From Streptomyces sp. NBC_01294 (GTDB lineage: Bacteria; Actinomycetota; Actinomycetes; Streptomycetales; Streptomycetaceae), in NCBI RefSeq assembly GCF_035917235.1, contig NZ_CP108423.1:7097501-7161500 (forward strand): DNA of 64,000 bases. The letters are read 5' to 3'. The notes beneath the pieces are model-generated. The model ran no database searches. It saw only the letters and a program-made list of their open reading frames with translations, and was not told the origin of the DNA. Made by a program: the position numbers and the translations under genes. Of the stretch, positions 1 to 9,005 are shown piece by piece (position 1 is the first letter of the stretch; each line of letters opens with the position of its first letter).

Positions 1-317
1 TTGAAGAACTGGAAGACGACGCCGATGCTGCGGCGCCGCAGGACCGCCCAGCGGGCCTCGCGGTACGCGTCCACCCGCTCCCCGCCGAGCCACAGCTTCC
101 CGCTGTCGGGCCGCTGGAGGCCGCCGATCAGATGCAGCAGCGTGGACTTGCCGGCCCCCGACGGCCCGGTGACCGCGACGAACTCGCCCGGCTGGACGGA
201 CAGGTCCACCCCGCGCACGGCGTGCACCGGAGCGCCCTCGCCGTGGTGCGTCTTGGTCAGGCCCTCGGCGCGCACGATGGGCACGGCAGGAGCGGTGGTG
301 GTGGCGTCGTCGCTCAT
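1..317 (-). CDS. ABC transporter ATP-binding protein, FtsX/LolD type (3' end outside window)
   Basis: Only the first 105 codons are present; the gene runs off the left edge. The start is the ATG at 315-317. A Walker A motif GPSGAGKS lies at about residues 52-59, and the stretch ending in GVVFQFF is the Q-loop approach typical of MacB/LolD-type ATPases that pair with FtsX-like permeases. It would energise export or extrusion at the cytoplasmic membrane. It follows the PadR gene with a 4-base ATGA overlap, so the two are one operon and PadR probably controls the transporter. The permease partner is presumably beyond the window. Family call is firm; substrate is unknown. Confidence 0.88.
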   Translation of the reverse strand, partial: MSDDATTTAPAVPIVRAEGLTKTHHGEGAPVHAVRGVDLSVQPGEFVAVTGPSGAGKSTLLHLIGGLQRPDSGKLWLGGERVDAYREARWAVLRRRSIGVVFQFF

Positions 318-820
318 TCCAGCTCCTCCTGACAGCGTTCCAGCCAGTCGAGGTCGGCCTGCAGGTGCAGCATGGCGCCCTCGATCAGCAGTTGGGAGAT
401 CTTGTTGTCGCGGTCCTCGGCCGCGGCCAGCTTCGACAGGTCCCGCATGGTGTTGAGGTACTGGCGCCGCTGCTTGTTGATCAGCGCGACGGGGTCGGCC
501 AGGCCCGACCGCGGTGCGAGCGCGATTTTCATGAAGAACTCGTCCCGTACCCGGGGCTCCTCCGCGGTGTCCTCGAACCAGGCCAGTACGGCCTCGCGCC
601 CCGCGTCCGTCAGCCTGTAGGTGCGCTTGTTGGGCCGGCCCGCCTGCTCGACGTCCTCGCCTTCGATGAGGCCGCTCTTCTCCAGCCGGCCGAGGGTGAC
701 GTAGATCTGGCCGACGTTGGGCTGAGGGTACGCGGCGCCCAGGAGCTTCTCAAGGTCCTGCTTCAGCTCGTAACCGTGCGCGGGGCTACGGGTGAGGAGT
801 GCAAGGAGCGCCAGCCGCAC
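314..820 (-). CDS. PadR family transcriptional regulator
   Basis: A 168-residue protein with an N-terminal winged helix (roughly residues 1-75, [37 protein letters not shown]) and a C-terminal helical dimerisation part, the full length of the PadR Vir family class. It starts with GTG at 818-820 behind a purine-rich GGAAGGAGG ribosome site. Its last codons overlap the ABC ATPase start, so it is probably the substrate-sensing repressor of that transporter. The divergent sugar-binding gene starts 166 bases away, so the intergenic stretch must hold two promoters; I see no obvious PadR palindrome there. Confidence 0.92.
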   Translation of the reverse strand: MRLALLALLTRSPAHGYELKQDLEKLLGAAYPQPNVGQIYVTLGRLEKSGLIEGEDVEQAGRPNKRTYRLTDAGREAVLAWFEDTAEEPRVRDEFFMKIALAPRSGLADPVALINKQRRQYLNTMRDLSKLAAAEDRDNKISQLLIEGAMLHLQADLDWLERCQEELE

Positions 821-986
821 TCGCCCCCTCCTTCCCGCTCCGTAGTCAACTGTTCACCCGGCACCGGACCGATCGGCGTCCGAGTCCGTCTTGTCTGCCT
901 GGGCGTCTAGTATCGCCCATGCCTAACGGGTATATATGGGCCACGATGGTCGGCGGCGCAGCCGGATCGTGCACTGGGAGGAATCT

Positions 987-2267
987 ATGCGGTGGATGCG
1001 TGCCGCGGGTAGAGCTCTCCTGGTCGCGGCGGTGGTGCTGGCGGGATACGCCGGTTTCGGCGTCCGCGCCGACGCGGGCACGGGCACGGCCTCCGAGGGC
1101 CGCGGCCCCCTGACGCTCGTCACGGCGGGAGACCTGACCGACTACCTCTCCCCCCTGCTCGGCGACTGGAACCGCGACCACCCCGGCGAGCGCGTCACGC
1201 TCGTCGAACTGCCGGACTCGGCCGACGAGACCCGGGCCCAGATGATCAGCGAACTGCGATCGGGCCGCGACCGGTTCGACGTGCTGAACATCGACGTCGC
1301 CTGGACGTCCGAGTTCGCGGCGGCCGGATGGATCTCCCCGCTGGAGCGCGACCGCTTCCCCCTGGACTCCTTCCTGCGGCCGGTCGTCGACACCGCGACC
1401 TTCGACGGCCGCCTGTACGCGGTCCCGTACGTCACGAACGCGGGACTGCTCTACTACCGCAAGGACATCCTGGACCGCGAGGGCGAGCAGCCGCCGCGCA
1501 CCTGGGCCGAACTGGTCCGCCAGGCGCGCACGATCGCGCCGAAGCACGGGCTGGACGGCTACGCGGGCCAGTTCCTGCCGTACGAGGGGCTCACCGTCAA
1601 CGCCACCGAGGCCGTGCACTCGGCGGGCGGTTCGATCCTGCGCGACGACGGCGCCCGGGTGACCGTGGACTCCGACGAGGCGCGCGCCGGTCTGAGGTTC
1701 CTCGCCGACGGCGTGCGCGACGGCTGGATCTCCCGCGAGGCGCTCGGGTACAAGGAGGAGGAGTCCCGGCAGGCGTTCCAGGACGGCCGGCTGCTCTTCC
1801 TGCGGAACTGGCCCTACGTGTACGCCGACGCGAGCGCGGCGGGCTCGAAGGTCGCGGGCCGGTTCGGCGCCGTGCCGCTGCCCGGGCCCGACGGACCCGG
1901 CACCAGCGTGCTGGGCGGCTCCAACCTCGCCGTCAGCAGTCATGCGCGGCATCCGGCGTCGGCGGCCGACCTGATCTCCTACCTCACCAGTGAACGGGTC
2001 CAGCGGCGGGTGCTCACCGAGGGCTCGCTGCCGCCGGTGCGCGCCGCGCTGTACGAGGACCCCGAGCTGATCCGCGCGTATCCGTACCTGCCCACGCTCC
2101 GGCAGAGCGTGCTGTCGGCGGTACCGCGCCCCAAGAGTCCGCGCTACGACCAGGTGAGCCTCGCCGTACAGGCCGTGGCCCAGGACGTGATGGCGCTGCG
2201 CCTGACGCCCGAGCAGGCGGCGGCGCGGCTCGCGCGCGAACTCGGGGCGATCTCCCGCAAGGGCTGA
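987..2267 (+). CDS. Extracellular sugar-binding protein of an ABC importer (family 1)
   Basis: A 426-residue family 1 solute-binding protein. I chose the ATG at 987 because GGGAGGA sits 5-11 bases upstream; an upstream in-frame ATG at 936 has no such site. The N-terminus has a basic start, a hydrophobic run and an Ala-X-Ala-like end (VRADA), but no lipobox cysteine, so it looks secreted rather than lipid-anchored. The body has the LTLVTAGDLTDYLSPLL start and the VPYVTNAGLLYYRKDIL segment of maltose/trehalose-type binding proteins. No permease follows directly; a strong terminator does. It probably shares the permeases at 5621-7893 with the second binding protein, which is inference. Confidence 0.85.
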   Translation: MRWMRAAGRALLVAAVVLAGYAGFGVRADAGTGTASEGRGPLTLVTAGDLTDYLSPLLGDWNRDHPGERVTLVELPDSADETRAQMISELRSGRDRFDVLNIDVAWTSEFAAAGWISPLERDRFPLDSFLRPVVDTATFDGRLYAVPYVTNAGLLYYRKDILDREGEQPPRTWAELVRQARTIAPKHGLDGYAGQFLPYEGLTVNATEAVHSAGGSILRDDGARVTVDSDEARAGLRFLADGVRDGWISREALGYKEEESRQAFQDGRLLFLRNWPYVYADASAAGSKVAGRFGAVPLPGPDGPGTSVLGGSNLAVSSHARHPASAADLISYLTSERVQRRVLTEGSLPPVRAALYEDPELIRAYPYLPTLRQSVLSAVPRPKSPRYDQVSLAVQAVAQDVMALRLTPEQAAARLARELGAISRKG

Positions 2268-2304
2268 TCTCCCGGCACGGACTGTCCCCACTCCGTCACT
2301 CTCC

Positions 2305-2339
2305 AAGGGTCTCTACTTACATGTTAAGTAGAGACCCTT
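2305..2339. terminator. Long perfect hairpin, probable transcription terminator
   Basis: A perfect 15-base stem (AAGGGTCTCTACTTA, 2305-2319) with a 5-base loop pairs with 2325-2339 and is followed by a short T run. It ends the 987-2267 transcript. The right arm contains CATGTTAAGTA (2320-2330), the exact reverse complement of an 11-mer in the next promoter, so the element might also bind a regulator. Confidence 0.8.
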
Positions 2340-2402
2340 TCTCATGCACCCGGGCATTCACGAACAAACCACCCCAGCTTTTCGCTGTTTCTGGACACAT
2401 CG

Positions 2403-2434
2403 TTGACACCTTCCGGTCAGCAGTACTTAACATG
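2403..2434 (+). promoter_or_regulatory. Promoter with possible operator upstream of the GH13 glucosidase
   Basis: A consensus -35 TTGACA (2403-2408) is followed after 15 bases by TACTTA (2424-2429), inside the 11-mer TACTTAACATG. The same 11-mer, inverted, occurs in the hairpin 94 bases upstream. Spacing is shorter than the ideal 17 bases, so the exact -10 is uncertain. A transcript from here would start close to 2436. Confidence 0.45.
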
Positions 2435-2495
2435 CATGCATAACAGCGCACCGATCTGGGGCGCCCTCGCATTCAGCAGAACAGGTCGACGCGAG

Positions 2496-4178
2496 ATGCT
2501 CAGCACCCTTCCGGCCGGCATCGGCCACCCCTCCCGCAGTGCCACCTCCGCCGACTCCTGGTGGCGCGACGCGGTGATCTACCAGGTCTACGTCCGCAGC
2601 TTCCTCGACAGCACGGGGGACGGAGTCGGCGATCTGGCCGGCGTCCGGGCCGGGCTTCCCTACCTGCGCAAGCTCGGTGTCGACGGCATCTGGCTCAGCC
2701 CCTTCTACCCGTCGCCGCAGCACGACCACGGCTACGACGTCGCCGACTACTGCGGTGTCGACCCCGTATACGGCGACCTCGCCGAGTTCGACCTGCTGGT
2801 GTCCGACGCCCGCCGGCTCGGGCTCAAGCTGCTGCTCGACATCGTCCCCAACCACTGCTCCAGCGAGCACCCGTGGTTCCGCGACGCGCTCGCCGCGGGC
2901 CCGGGCAGCGCGCAGCGCTCCCGCTTCCACTTCGCACCCGGCCGCGGCCCGGACGGGGGGCAGCCGCCCAACAACTGGCACGCCATGTTCGGCGGCCCCG
3001 CCTGGAGCCGGACCACCGGGCCCGACGGCGCCCCCGGAGAGTGGTACCTGCACCTCTTCACTCCCGAGCAGCCCGACCTGAACTGGCGCGACCCCGCCGT
3101 GGGCGACGACTTCGAACGCGTACTGCGCTTCTGGCTGGACCGTGGTGTCGACGGCTTCCGCATCGACGTCGCCGCCGGACTGTTCAAGCACCCCGAACTG
3201 CCCGACTCGGACGACCCCGGGGCCGACGAACGGGCCCGCGACGCCGTCAACCAGCTGGCCTGGAACCAGCCCGAGGTCCACGACGTATGGCGCCGCTGGC
3301 GCGCGCTCTGCGAGGAGTACACCGCCCGGGACGGTCACGAGCGGCTGCTGGTCGGCGAGGTGTCCGTGCCGACCGCACGCGAGCACGCCGAGTACGTCCG
3401 CCCCGACGAACTGCACCAGGCGTTCTTCTTCGACCTGCTCAGCGCGCCCTGGGACGCCGACGCCTTCCGCGCGACGATCACCGAGGCGATGCGCGACATC
3501 GCCGGCACCGGATCCACCGTCACCTGGGTCCTCAACAACCACGACCAGGTCCGCACGGTCACCCGCTACGCGGGCGAGCCCGGGGTGGAGGGCAGCGGAC
3601 TGGGAGCCGCCCGCGCCCGCGCCGCGGCCCTCCTGATGCTCGCCCTGCCCGGCGCCGCCTACGTCTACCAGGGCGAGGAGCTCGGCCTCCCGGAGGTCCT
3701 CGACCTGCCCGACGAGGTCCTCACCGATCCGATCTTCCGCCGCACCGGCAGCCGCAAGCACGTACGGGACGGCTGCCGCGTGCCCCTGCCCTGGTCCGGG
3801 CACGCCTCCCCGTTCGGCTTCAGCCGGGAGGCGGTCGGCGCCAAGCCGTGGCTGCCGCAGCCCGAGTGGTTCGCCGAGCACGCCACCGACCGCGCCCTGG
3901 CCGACACCCGCTCCTTCTGGCACCTCTACCGCGACGGCCTCCAGCTGCGGCGCACCCTGCCGCAGCTCGGCGACGGCACCCTGCGCTGGCTGGACGCGCC
4001 CGCGCACGTACTGGCGATCGCCCGCGGCGACGGCCTGGTCTGCGCGGTGAACTTCGGCACGGAGCCGGTGCCCGCCCCGGTCCCCGGCACCCCGCTGCTC
4101 GCCAGCGGCCCCTGCGGTGACGGTGTGCTCCCCGCGGCGACCGCCGCCTGGTGGACGGCCGAGTGCCCGGCCCCGTGA
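2496..4178 (+). CDS. GH13 alpha-glucosidase (oligo-1,6-glucosidase/AglA type)
   Basis: A 560-residue cytoplasmic glycoside hydrolase that would cleave imported alpha-glucosides. It opens with WWRDAVIYQVYVRSF and DGVGDLAGV, the hallmark of the glucosidase subfamily. Catalytic residues are visible: nucleophile Asp in GFRIDV (about residue 224), acid Glu in VGEV (about 287) and transition-state Asp in NNHDQ (about 349). The start ATG at 2496 puts the usual N-terminus in place, but its ribosome site is weak; ATG at 2436 or GTG-like starts further up are possible, and the promoter just upstream argues against them. It lies between two binding-protein genes, so it hydrolyses what this ABC system imports. 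Confidence 0.9.
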   Translation: MLSTLPAGIGHPSRSATSADSWWRDAVIYQVYVRSFLDSTGDGVGDLAGVRAGLPYLRKLGVDGIWLSPFYPSPQHDHGYDVADYCGVDPVYGDLAEFDLLVSDARRLGLKLLLDIVPNHCSSEHPWFRDALAAGPGSAQRSRFHFAPGRGPDGGQPPNNWHAMFGGPAWSRTTGPDGAPGEWYLHLFTPEQPDLNWRDPAVGDDFERVLRFWLDRGVDGFRIDVAAGLFKHPELPDSDDPGADERARDAVNQLAWNQPEVHDVWRRWRALCEEYTARDGHERLLVGEVSVPTAREHAEYVRPDELHQAFFFDLLSAPWDADAFRATITEAMRDIAGTGSTVTWVLNNHDQVRTVTRYAGEPGVEGSGLGAARARAAALLMLALPGAAYVYQGEELGLPEVLDLPDEVLTDPIFRRTGSRKHVRDGCRVPLPWSGHASPFGFSREAVGAKPWLPQPEWFAEHATDRALADTRSFWHLYRDGLQLRRTLPQLGDGTLRWLDAPAHVLAIARGDGLVCAVNFGTEPVPAPVPGTPLLASGPCGDGVLPAATAAWWTAECPAP

Positions 4179-4275
4179 GCCCCCCGGCACCCGCCTCCGA
4201 CCCGCCCTCCCGCCCCTGTCCCTGACCCTGTCCCGCCCCTGTCCCTGCCCCTGAACTTCTCGAAAGGACCCCACG

Positions 4276-5610
4276 ATGCGACGACCCAGCATGACGACGA
4301 CCCGACGGACCACGGCCACCACCACCGCGGCCCTCGCCCTCGCCCTCGGCGCCACCGCCTGCGGCGGCACCACCGGACCCGCGAGCGGCGGCGAACTCGG
4401 CGGCCAGACCGTGACCGTGGCCGGCGTCTGGACCGGCAGCGAGCAGGAGAACTTCAAGAAGGTCCTGGACGCCTTCACCGAGAAGACCGGCGCCAAGACG
4501 GTCTTCGTCCCCTCCGGAGACAACGTCTCCACCTTCGTGGGAAGCAAGATCGAGGGCGGCAACGCTCCCGACGTGGTGATGGTCCCCCAGGTGGGCGTGC
4601 TCCAGCAGTTCGCGAAGGAGGGCTGGCTCCAGCCCCTCTCCGACCAGACCGCCAAGACGGCGGACACCACCCTCGCCCCGGTGTGGAAGAACTACGGCAC
4701 CGTCGACGGCACGTACTACGGCCTCTACTTCAAGGCCGCCCACAAGTCCACCGTCTGGTACACCCCCGAGGCCTTCACCCAGGCCGGCGTCAGCGAGCCC
4801 AAGAGCTGGTCCGACATGCTGAAGGCGGGCCGCACCCTCGCCGACTCCGGCCGCCCGGCCTTCGCGATAGCCGGCGAGGACGGCTGGACCCTCACCGACT
4901 GGTTCGAGAACATCTACCTCTCCCAGGCCGGGCCGGAGAAGTACGACCAGCTCGCCCGGCACCAGCTCAAGTGGACCGACGAAAGCGTCGTCAGGGCGCT
5001 GACCACCCTCGGCGAACTGTTCAAGGACAAGCAGCTCGTCGCCGGCGGCGCCCAGACGGCCCTGGCCACCGACTTCCCCTCGTCGGTCGCCCAGGTCTTC
5101 GGCCCCGAGCCCAAGGCGGGCATGGTCTATGAGGGCGACTTCGTCGGCGGCATCGCCAAGGGCCAGTTCGGCAAGAAGCTCGGGCAGGACGCCAAGTTCT
5201 TCCCGTTCCCCTCGGTCGACGGCGGCCGGGCGCCGGTCGTCAGCGGCGGTGACGCGGCCGTAGTCCTCAAGGACGCGAAGAACAGCAAGGCCGGCGCGAA
5301 GCTGGTCGAGTTCCTGTCCGGCGCCGAGGCGGCCGAGATCTGGGCCGGCGCGGGCGGCTTCCTGTCCCCGAACAACGAGGTCGACTTCGCCTCGTACGGC
5401 GACGACACCACCCGCAGCACCGCCAACTCGCTCATCGCGGCGGGCAATTCGATCCGCTTCGACATGTCGGACCAGGCGCCGGCCGCGTTCGGCGGCACCA
5501 AGGGCGCGGGCGAGTGGAAGCTCCTCCAGGACTTCCTGCGCGACCCGTCGGACCCGCAGGGCACGGCCGCGAAGCTCGAGGCCGAAGCCGCCAAGGCGTA
5601 CGGGAACTGA
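4276..5610 (+). CDS. Alpha-glucoside-binding lipoprotein (AglE-like)
   Basis: A 444-residue family 1 binding protein with a lipoprotein signal: a basic start, an Ala/Leu-rich core and lipobox ATAC with the cysteine at residue 29. GAAAGGA 9-15 bases upstream supports the ATG at 4276. Motifs such as VTVAGVWTGSEQENFKKVL and GKLVE..FLSG-type C-terminal helices match the alpha-glucoside (Agl) binding proteins of actinomycetes. It is followed 10 bases later by the first permease, so 4276-7893 is one operon. It delivers sugar to the two permeases; the ATPase is probably a shared one (MsiK type) encoded elsewhere, as is usual in this group. Confidence 0.9.
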   Translation: MRRPSMTTTRRTTATTTAALALALGATACGGTTGPASGGELGGQTVTVAGVWTGSEQENFKKVLDAFTEKTGAKTVFVPSGDNVSTFVGSKIEGGNAPDVVMVPQVGVLQQFAKEGWLQPLSDQTAKTADTTLAPVWKNYGTVDGTYYGLYFKAAHKSTVWYTPEAFTQAGVSEPKSWSDMLKAGRTLADSGRPAFAIAGEDGWTLTDWFENIYLSQAGPEKYDQLARHQLKWTDESVVRALTTLGELFKDKQLVAGGAQTALATDFPSSVAQVFGPEPKAGMVYEGDFVGGIAKGQFGKKLGQDAKFFPFPSVDGGRAPVVSGGDAAVVLKDAKNSKAGAKLVEFLSGAEAAEIWAGAGGFLSPNNEVDFASYGDDTTRSTANSLIAAGNSIRFDMSDQAPAAFGGTKGAGEWKLLQDFLRDPSDPQGTAAKLEAEAAKAYGN

Positions 5611-5620
5611 GGCGGTCCCC

Positions 5621-6964
5621 ATGGCTGACGTCCTCACCGCCCGCGCCGCGGCGAACCCGCGGCGCCTGGCGCAGAGAAAGAAACGCCGCCTCGCCGTCGT
5701 CTTCGTCCTGCCGGCCCTGCTGCTGCTCGGCGCCCTGGTGGTCTACCCGGTCGTCTTCTCCGTGGGCCGCAGCTTCTTCGACGCCGGCGGCGACCGCTTC
5801 GTCGGAGCCGGCAACTATGCGGCGATCATCCACGACCCGGCCACCCTCAAGGCCATCCGCAACAGCACCATCTGGGTCGTCGTCGCGCCGCTCCTGCTGA
5901 CCGGACTCGGGCTGATGCTCGCCGTGCTCACCGAGAAGGTGCGCTGGGCCACCGCCTTCAAGCTGGTGCTCTTCCTGCCGATGGCCGTGTCGTTCCTCGC
6001 CGCGGGCATCATCTTCCGGCTCGCCTACGAACAGAACCCGGACCGGGGCGTGCTCAACGCCGCCGTCGTCGGCGTCCACGACGCCTTCGCCGACCCGGCC
6101 GCCTACCCGACGGCCCGTGCCCGGGAGGGCCACGGTCTGACCGGCAGGGCGGGCGGCCCGTACAGCACCGGGGAGACCGTGCGTCCCGGCCGCTCGGTCA
6201 GCCTCGGATTCGTCGGGGTGGCCCCCGACACGCTGCCCGCCGGAACGAAGGCCGCGGCCGGTGCGGCAGCCGGTGCGGCGACCGCCGCAGACGCCATCGC
6301 GGGCGCCGTCTACCTCGACTTCGCCCCCGGCGGCGCCGGTACGCCCGGCACCGTCGACCCGGGCGAGAAGGGCCTGCCCGGCATGACGGTCGAGGCCGTA
6401 CGGGACGGCCGGGTGGCCGCGACCGCCACCACGGCCGACGACGGGTCGTTCCGCCTCACCGGGCTGGCCGACGGCGAGTACGCCGTCAGGCTGCCCGCGG
6501 CCAACTTCGCGGCCCCCTACCAGGGCGTGAACTGGCTCAGCCCGGCGCTGGTGACGCCGGCCATCATCGCCGCCTACCTGTGGGTGTGGACCGGCTTCGC
6601 GATGGTCCTGATCGGAGCCGGCCTCGCGGCCATCCCGCGCGACGCGCTGGAGGCCGCGCGGATGGACGGCGCCACCGAGGGCCAGATCTTCCGCAGGATC
6701 ACCGTGCCGCTGCTCGCACCGGTGCTCACCGTCGTCTTCGTGACCCTGGTGATCAACGTGATGAAGGTCTTCGACCTCGTCTACATCATCGCGCCCGGAC
6801 CGGTCCAGGAAGAGGCGAACGTGCTGGCCACCCGCATGTGGCTGGTCTCCTTCGGCGGAGGCAACGACCAGGGGCTCGGCAGCGCGCTCAGCGTGGTGCT
6901 CCTCCTGCTGGTCGTCCCGGCGATGGTCTTCAACATCCGGCGTTTCCGAAGGAGCGGAGCATGA
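5621..6964 (+). CDS. Sugar ABC permease (AglF-like) with extracytoplasmic repeat-domain insert
   Basis: A 447-residue MalF-type permease, about 130-150 residues longer than usual. After three N-terminal membrane segments (from about residue 25), residues around 150-300 form a hydrophilic insert that interrupts the loop. This insert contains GSVYLDF-like AGAVYLDFAPGG, GLPGMTVEAVRDGRV and DDGSFRLTGLADGEYAVRLP, the signature of a carboxypeptidase-regulatory/Cna-B-like beta-sandwich. The membrane domain then resumes with the EAAxxDGAT coupling motif (EAARMDGATEGQIF). It overlaps the next permease by ATGA. The insert probably faces outside and may dock the binding protein; that role is inferred. 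Confidence 0.88.
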   Translation: MADVLTARAAANPRRLAQRKKRRLAVVFVLPALLLLGALVVYPVVFSVGRSFFDAGGDRFVGAGNYAAIIHDPATLKAIRNSTIWVVVAPLLLTGLGLMLAVLTEKVRWATAFKLVLFLPMAVSFLAAGIIFRLAYEQNPDRGVLNAAVVGVHDAFADPAAYPTARAREGHGLTGRAGGPYSTGETVRPGRSVSLGFVGVAPDTLPAGTKAAAGAAAGAATAADAIAGAVYLDFAPGGAGTPGTVDPGEKGLPGMTVEAVRDGRVAATATTADDGSFRLTGLADGEYAVRLPAANFAAPYQGVNWLSPALVTPAIIAAYLWVWTGFAMVLIGAGLAAIPRDALEAARMDGATEGQIFRRITVPLLAPVLTVVFVTLVINVMKVFDLVYIIAPGPVQEEANVLATRMWLVSFGGGNDQGLGSALSVVLLLLVVPAMVFNIRRFRRSGA

Positions 6965-7893
6965 GCCGCCACAGCACCATCGAGCGCCCACCGTCCCGCC
7001 GGGCGGCAGCCGCCCGGCCCGTCCCCACCCCGTCCGCGCCCGGGTCTCGCCGCGGGAGCCGGCTCTCGCGCCTGCTGGGGGGCTCCGTCGTCCAGGGCGT
7101 GCTGATCCTGGTCGCCCTCGTCTGGATCACCCCACTGGCGGGCCTGTTCCTGTCCTCGATGCGCTCCGAACAGGACAACGCCTCCGACGGCTGGTGGACC
7201 GCGCTCACCGACCCGGCCCAGCTGTCCCTCGACAACTACGGCGCCCTGCTGAAGGACTCCGGAATCGCGGCGGCCTTCGGGAACACCATCCTGATCTCCG
7301 TGCCCACCACCGTCCTGGTGGTCGCCATCGCGGCACTGGCCGGATACGCCTTCGCGTGGCTGGACTTCCCCGGCCGGGACGGACTCTTCCTGGTGGTCGT
7401 CGGACTGCTGGTCGTACCCGTGCAGATCGGGCTGCTGCCCGTGGCCAAACTCTTCGGCGCGGTCGGACTGTTCGGCACGATCGCCGGCGTCGTCCTCTTC
7501 CACGTCGCCTACGGCCTGCCGTTCGCGATCTTCCTGCTGCGCAACTACTTCGCCGAGATACCGCGCGAAATGCTGGAAGCCGCCCGGATGGACGGCGGCA
7601 GCGAGTGGCGGATCTTCTCCCGGCTCGTCCTGCCGCTCGGCCGTCCCGCCCTCGCGAGCCTGGGCATCTTCCAGTTCCTCTGGGTCTGGAACGACATGCT
7701 CGTGGCGCTGCTCTTCGCGGACAGCGGCTCCCAGCCGCTCACGGTCGCGCTGCAGTCCCAGATGAGGCAGTTCGGGAGCAACATCGGCGTCCTCGCACCG
7801 GGGGCGTTCCTGTCCCTGGTGGTCCCGCTGATCGTGTTCTTCGCCTTCCAGCGCCACTTCGTCCAGGGCGTGATGGCGGGCTCGGTGAAATAG
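6961..7893 (+). CDS. Sugar ABC permease (AglG-like, MalG type)
   Basis: A 310-residue partner permease with a basic, proline-rich cytoplasmic start of about 40 residues and six membrane segments. The coupling motif EAARMDGGSEWRIF sits in the last cytoplasmic loop, and the terminus FVQGVMAGSVK is typical of MalG-like proteins. It starts inside the stop of the preceding permease (ATGA, 6961-6964), which indicates translational coupling. No ATPase gene follows; the next gene is on the other strand. Confidence 0.92.
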   Translation: MSRHSTIERPPSRRAAAARPVPTPSAPGSRRGSRLSRLLGGSVVQGVLILVALVWITPLAGLFLSSMRSEQDNASDGWWTALTDPAQLSLDNYGALLKDSGIAAAFGNTILISVPTTVLVVAIAALAGYAFAWLDFPGRDGLFLVVVGLLVVPVQIGLLPVAKLFGAVGLFGTIAGVVLFHVAYGLPFAIFLLRNYFAEIPREMLEAARMDGGSEWRIFSRLVLPLGRPALASLGIFQFLWVWNDMLVALLFADSGSQPLTVALQSQMRQFGSNIGVLAPGAFLSLVVPLIVFFAFQRHFVQGVMAGSVK

Positions 7894-7925
7894 CCGCCGC
7901 CCCCGTCCTCACCGGTGATACACCC

Positions 7926-9005
7926 CTACGGCGTGCCGGGAAGCCGGACCGTGACGAGGAGACCGCCGGCGGGGCGGGGGACGAGGTCGAGGGTCCCGTC
8001 GTGGGCGCGGACGATGCTGTTGACGATGGCCAGGCCGAGGCCGACGCCGGCGTGCTCGTCGGTGCGTACGCGTTCCGTTCCGCGCTGGAAGGGTTCGGTG
8101 AGGGTCGGTACCAGTTCCGGTGGGAGCCGGCGGCCCGTGTTCTCGACCCGCAGCACGCTCGTGTCGCCGTGCGCCTCGGTGCGGACGGTCACGCTGCCGC
8201 CGGCGGGGAGGTTGTGGACGACGGCGTTCTGGACGAGGTTCGTCACCATCCGCAGCAGGAGCTCCGCGGAGCCGCTGGTCCGGGCCGCCCCGCCGGTGAC
8301 GTCGAGAGTGATCCGGCGCTGTTCGGCGAGGGGGAGCAGCGTTTCGGCGGCTTCTTCTGCGACGAGGGAGAGGTCGACGCTCTCGGGGCGGAAGGTTGCG
8401 CGGTCGCCGCGGCTGAGCAGCAGGAGGGCCTCGGTGAGGTCGATCGCCCGCGTATTGACGGCGTGCAGGCGTTCGATGAGTTCGCCCCGGTCCCGCGTGG
8501 GGTCCTCGCGGGCGACGTCGAGGAGCGTCCGCGAGATCGCCAGCGGGGTGCGCAGTTCGTGGGAGGCGTTCGCGGCGAACCGCTGCTGCTCGGCGACGTG
8601 GGACTCGAGTTGTTCGAGCATCGAGTCGAACGCGTCGGAGAGTTCACGGAATTCGTCCTGGCGGCCCTTCATGCGGATCCGGTGGGACAGCGACCCGTTC
8701 CCGGCCATCCGTGCCGCATCCCTGATCTGTGTGAGGGGTGCGAGCATCCGCCCGGCGAGGATCCATCCCCCGACGAGGCCGAACACGAGCAGGAAGGCCA
8801 TCGCCACGGCCGCGGCGGGGGCGAAGGTGCGCACGAGGAGGTAGCGGTTGGGCGAGATCCCGAGAAGACCCTGGGAGGTGTCGGGCACGTAGCGCAGCAG
8901 GAACACCCACACCACGGCCAGCAGGAGCGTGCCGGCGAGGCCGAGGAACCCGGCGTAGCTGAGGGTGAGTTTCAGTCGGGCGCTGAGCCCCGGGCGCCTA
9001 TCCAC
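7926..9005 (-). CDS. Two-component sensor histidine kinase
   Basis: A 359-residue membrane kinase. Two membrane segments (about residues 12-35 and 58-85) flank a short extracytoplasmic loop, followed by a HAMP linker, the dimerisation box ASHELRTP with the phospho-accepting His near residue 148, an N box NLVQNAVVHN and a G box VGLGLAIV. The sensing loop is only about 25 residues, so it may sense a membrane or small-molecule signal. It overlaps the response regulator gene by 8 bases. The signal is not deducible. Confidence 0.93.
   Translation of the reverse strand: MDRRPGLSARLKLTLSYAGFLGLAGTLLLAVVWVFLLRYVPDTSQGLLGISPNRYLLVRTFAPAAAVAMAFLLVFGLVGGWILAGRMLAPLTQIRDAARMAGNGSLSHRIRMKGRQDEFRELSDAFDSMLEQLESHVAEQQRFAANASHELRTPLAISRTLLDVAREDPTRDRGELIERLHAVNTRAIDLTEALLLLSRGDRATFRPESVDLSLVAEEAAETLLPLAEQRRITLDVTGGAARTSGSAELLLRMVTNLVQNAVVHNLPAGGSVTVRTEAHGDTSVLRVENTGRRLPPELVPTLTEPFQRGTERVRTDEHAGVGLGLAIVNSIVRAHDGTLDLVPRPAGGLLVTVRLPGTP

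Noticed and set aside
846..2306. Long antisense open frame opposite the sugar-binding protein gene
   Set aside because: It mirrors the high-GC sense gene, is rich in Arg, Gly and Ala without domain structure, and has no ribosome site.
2427..4670. Open frame of about 750 codons opposite the glucosidase
   Set aside because: Shadow of the real GH13 gene; the reading has no recognisable motif and spans the real gene's start and the following gap.
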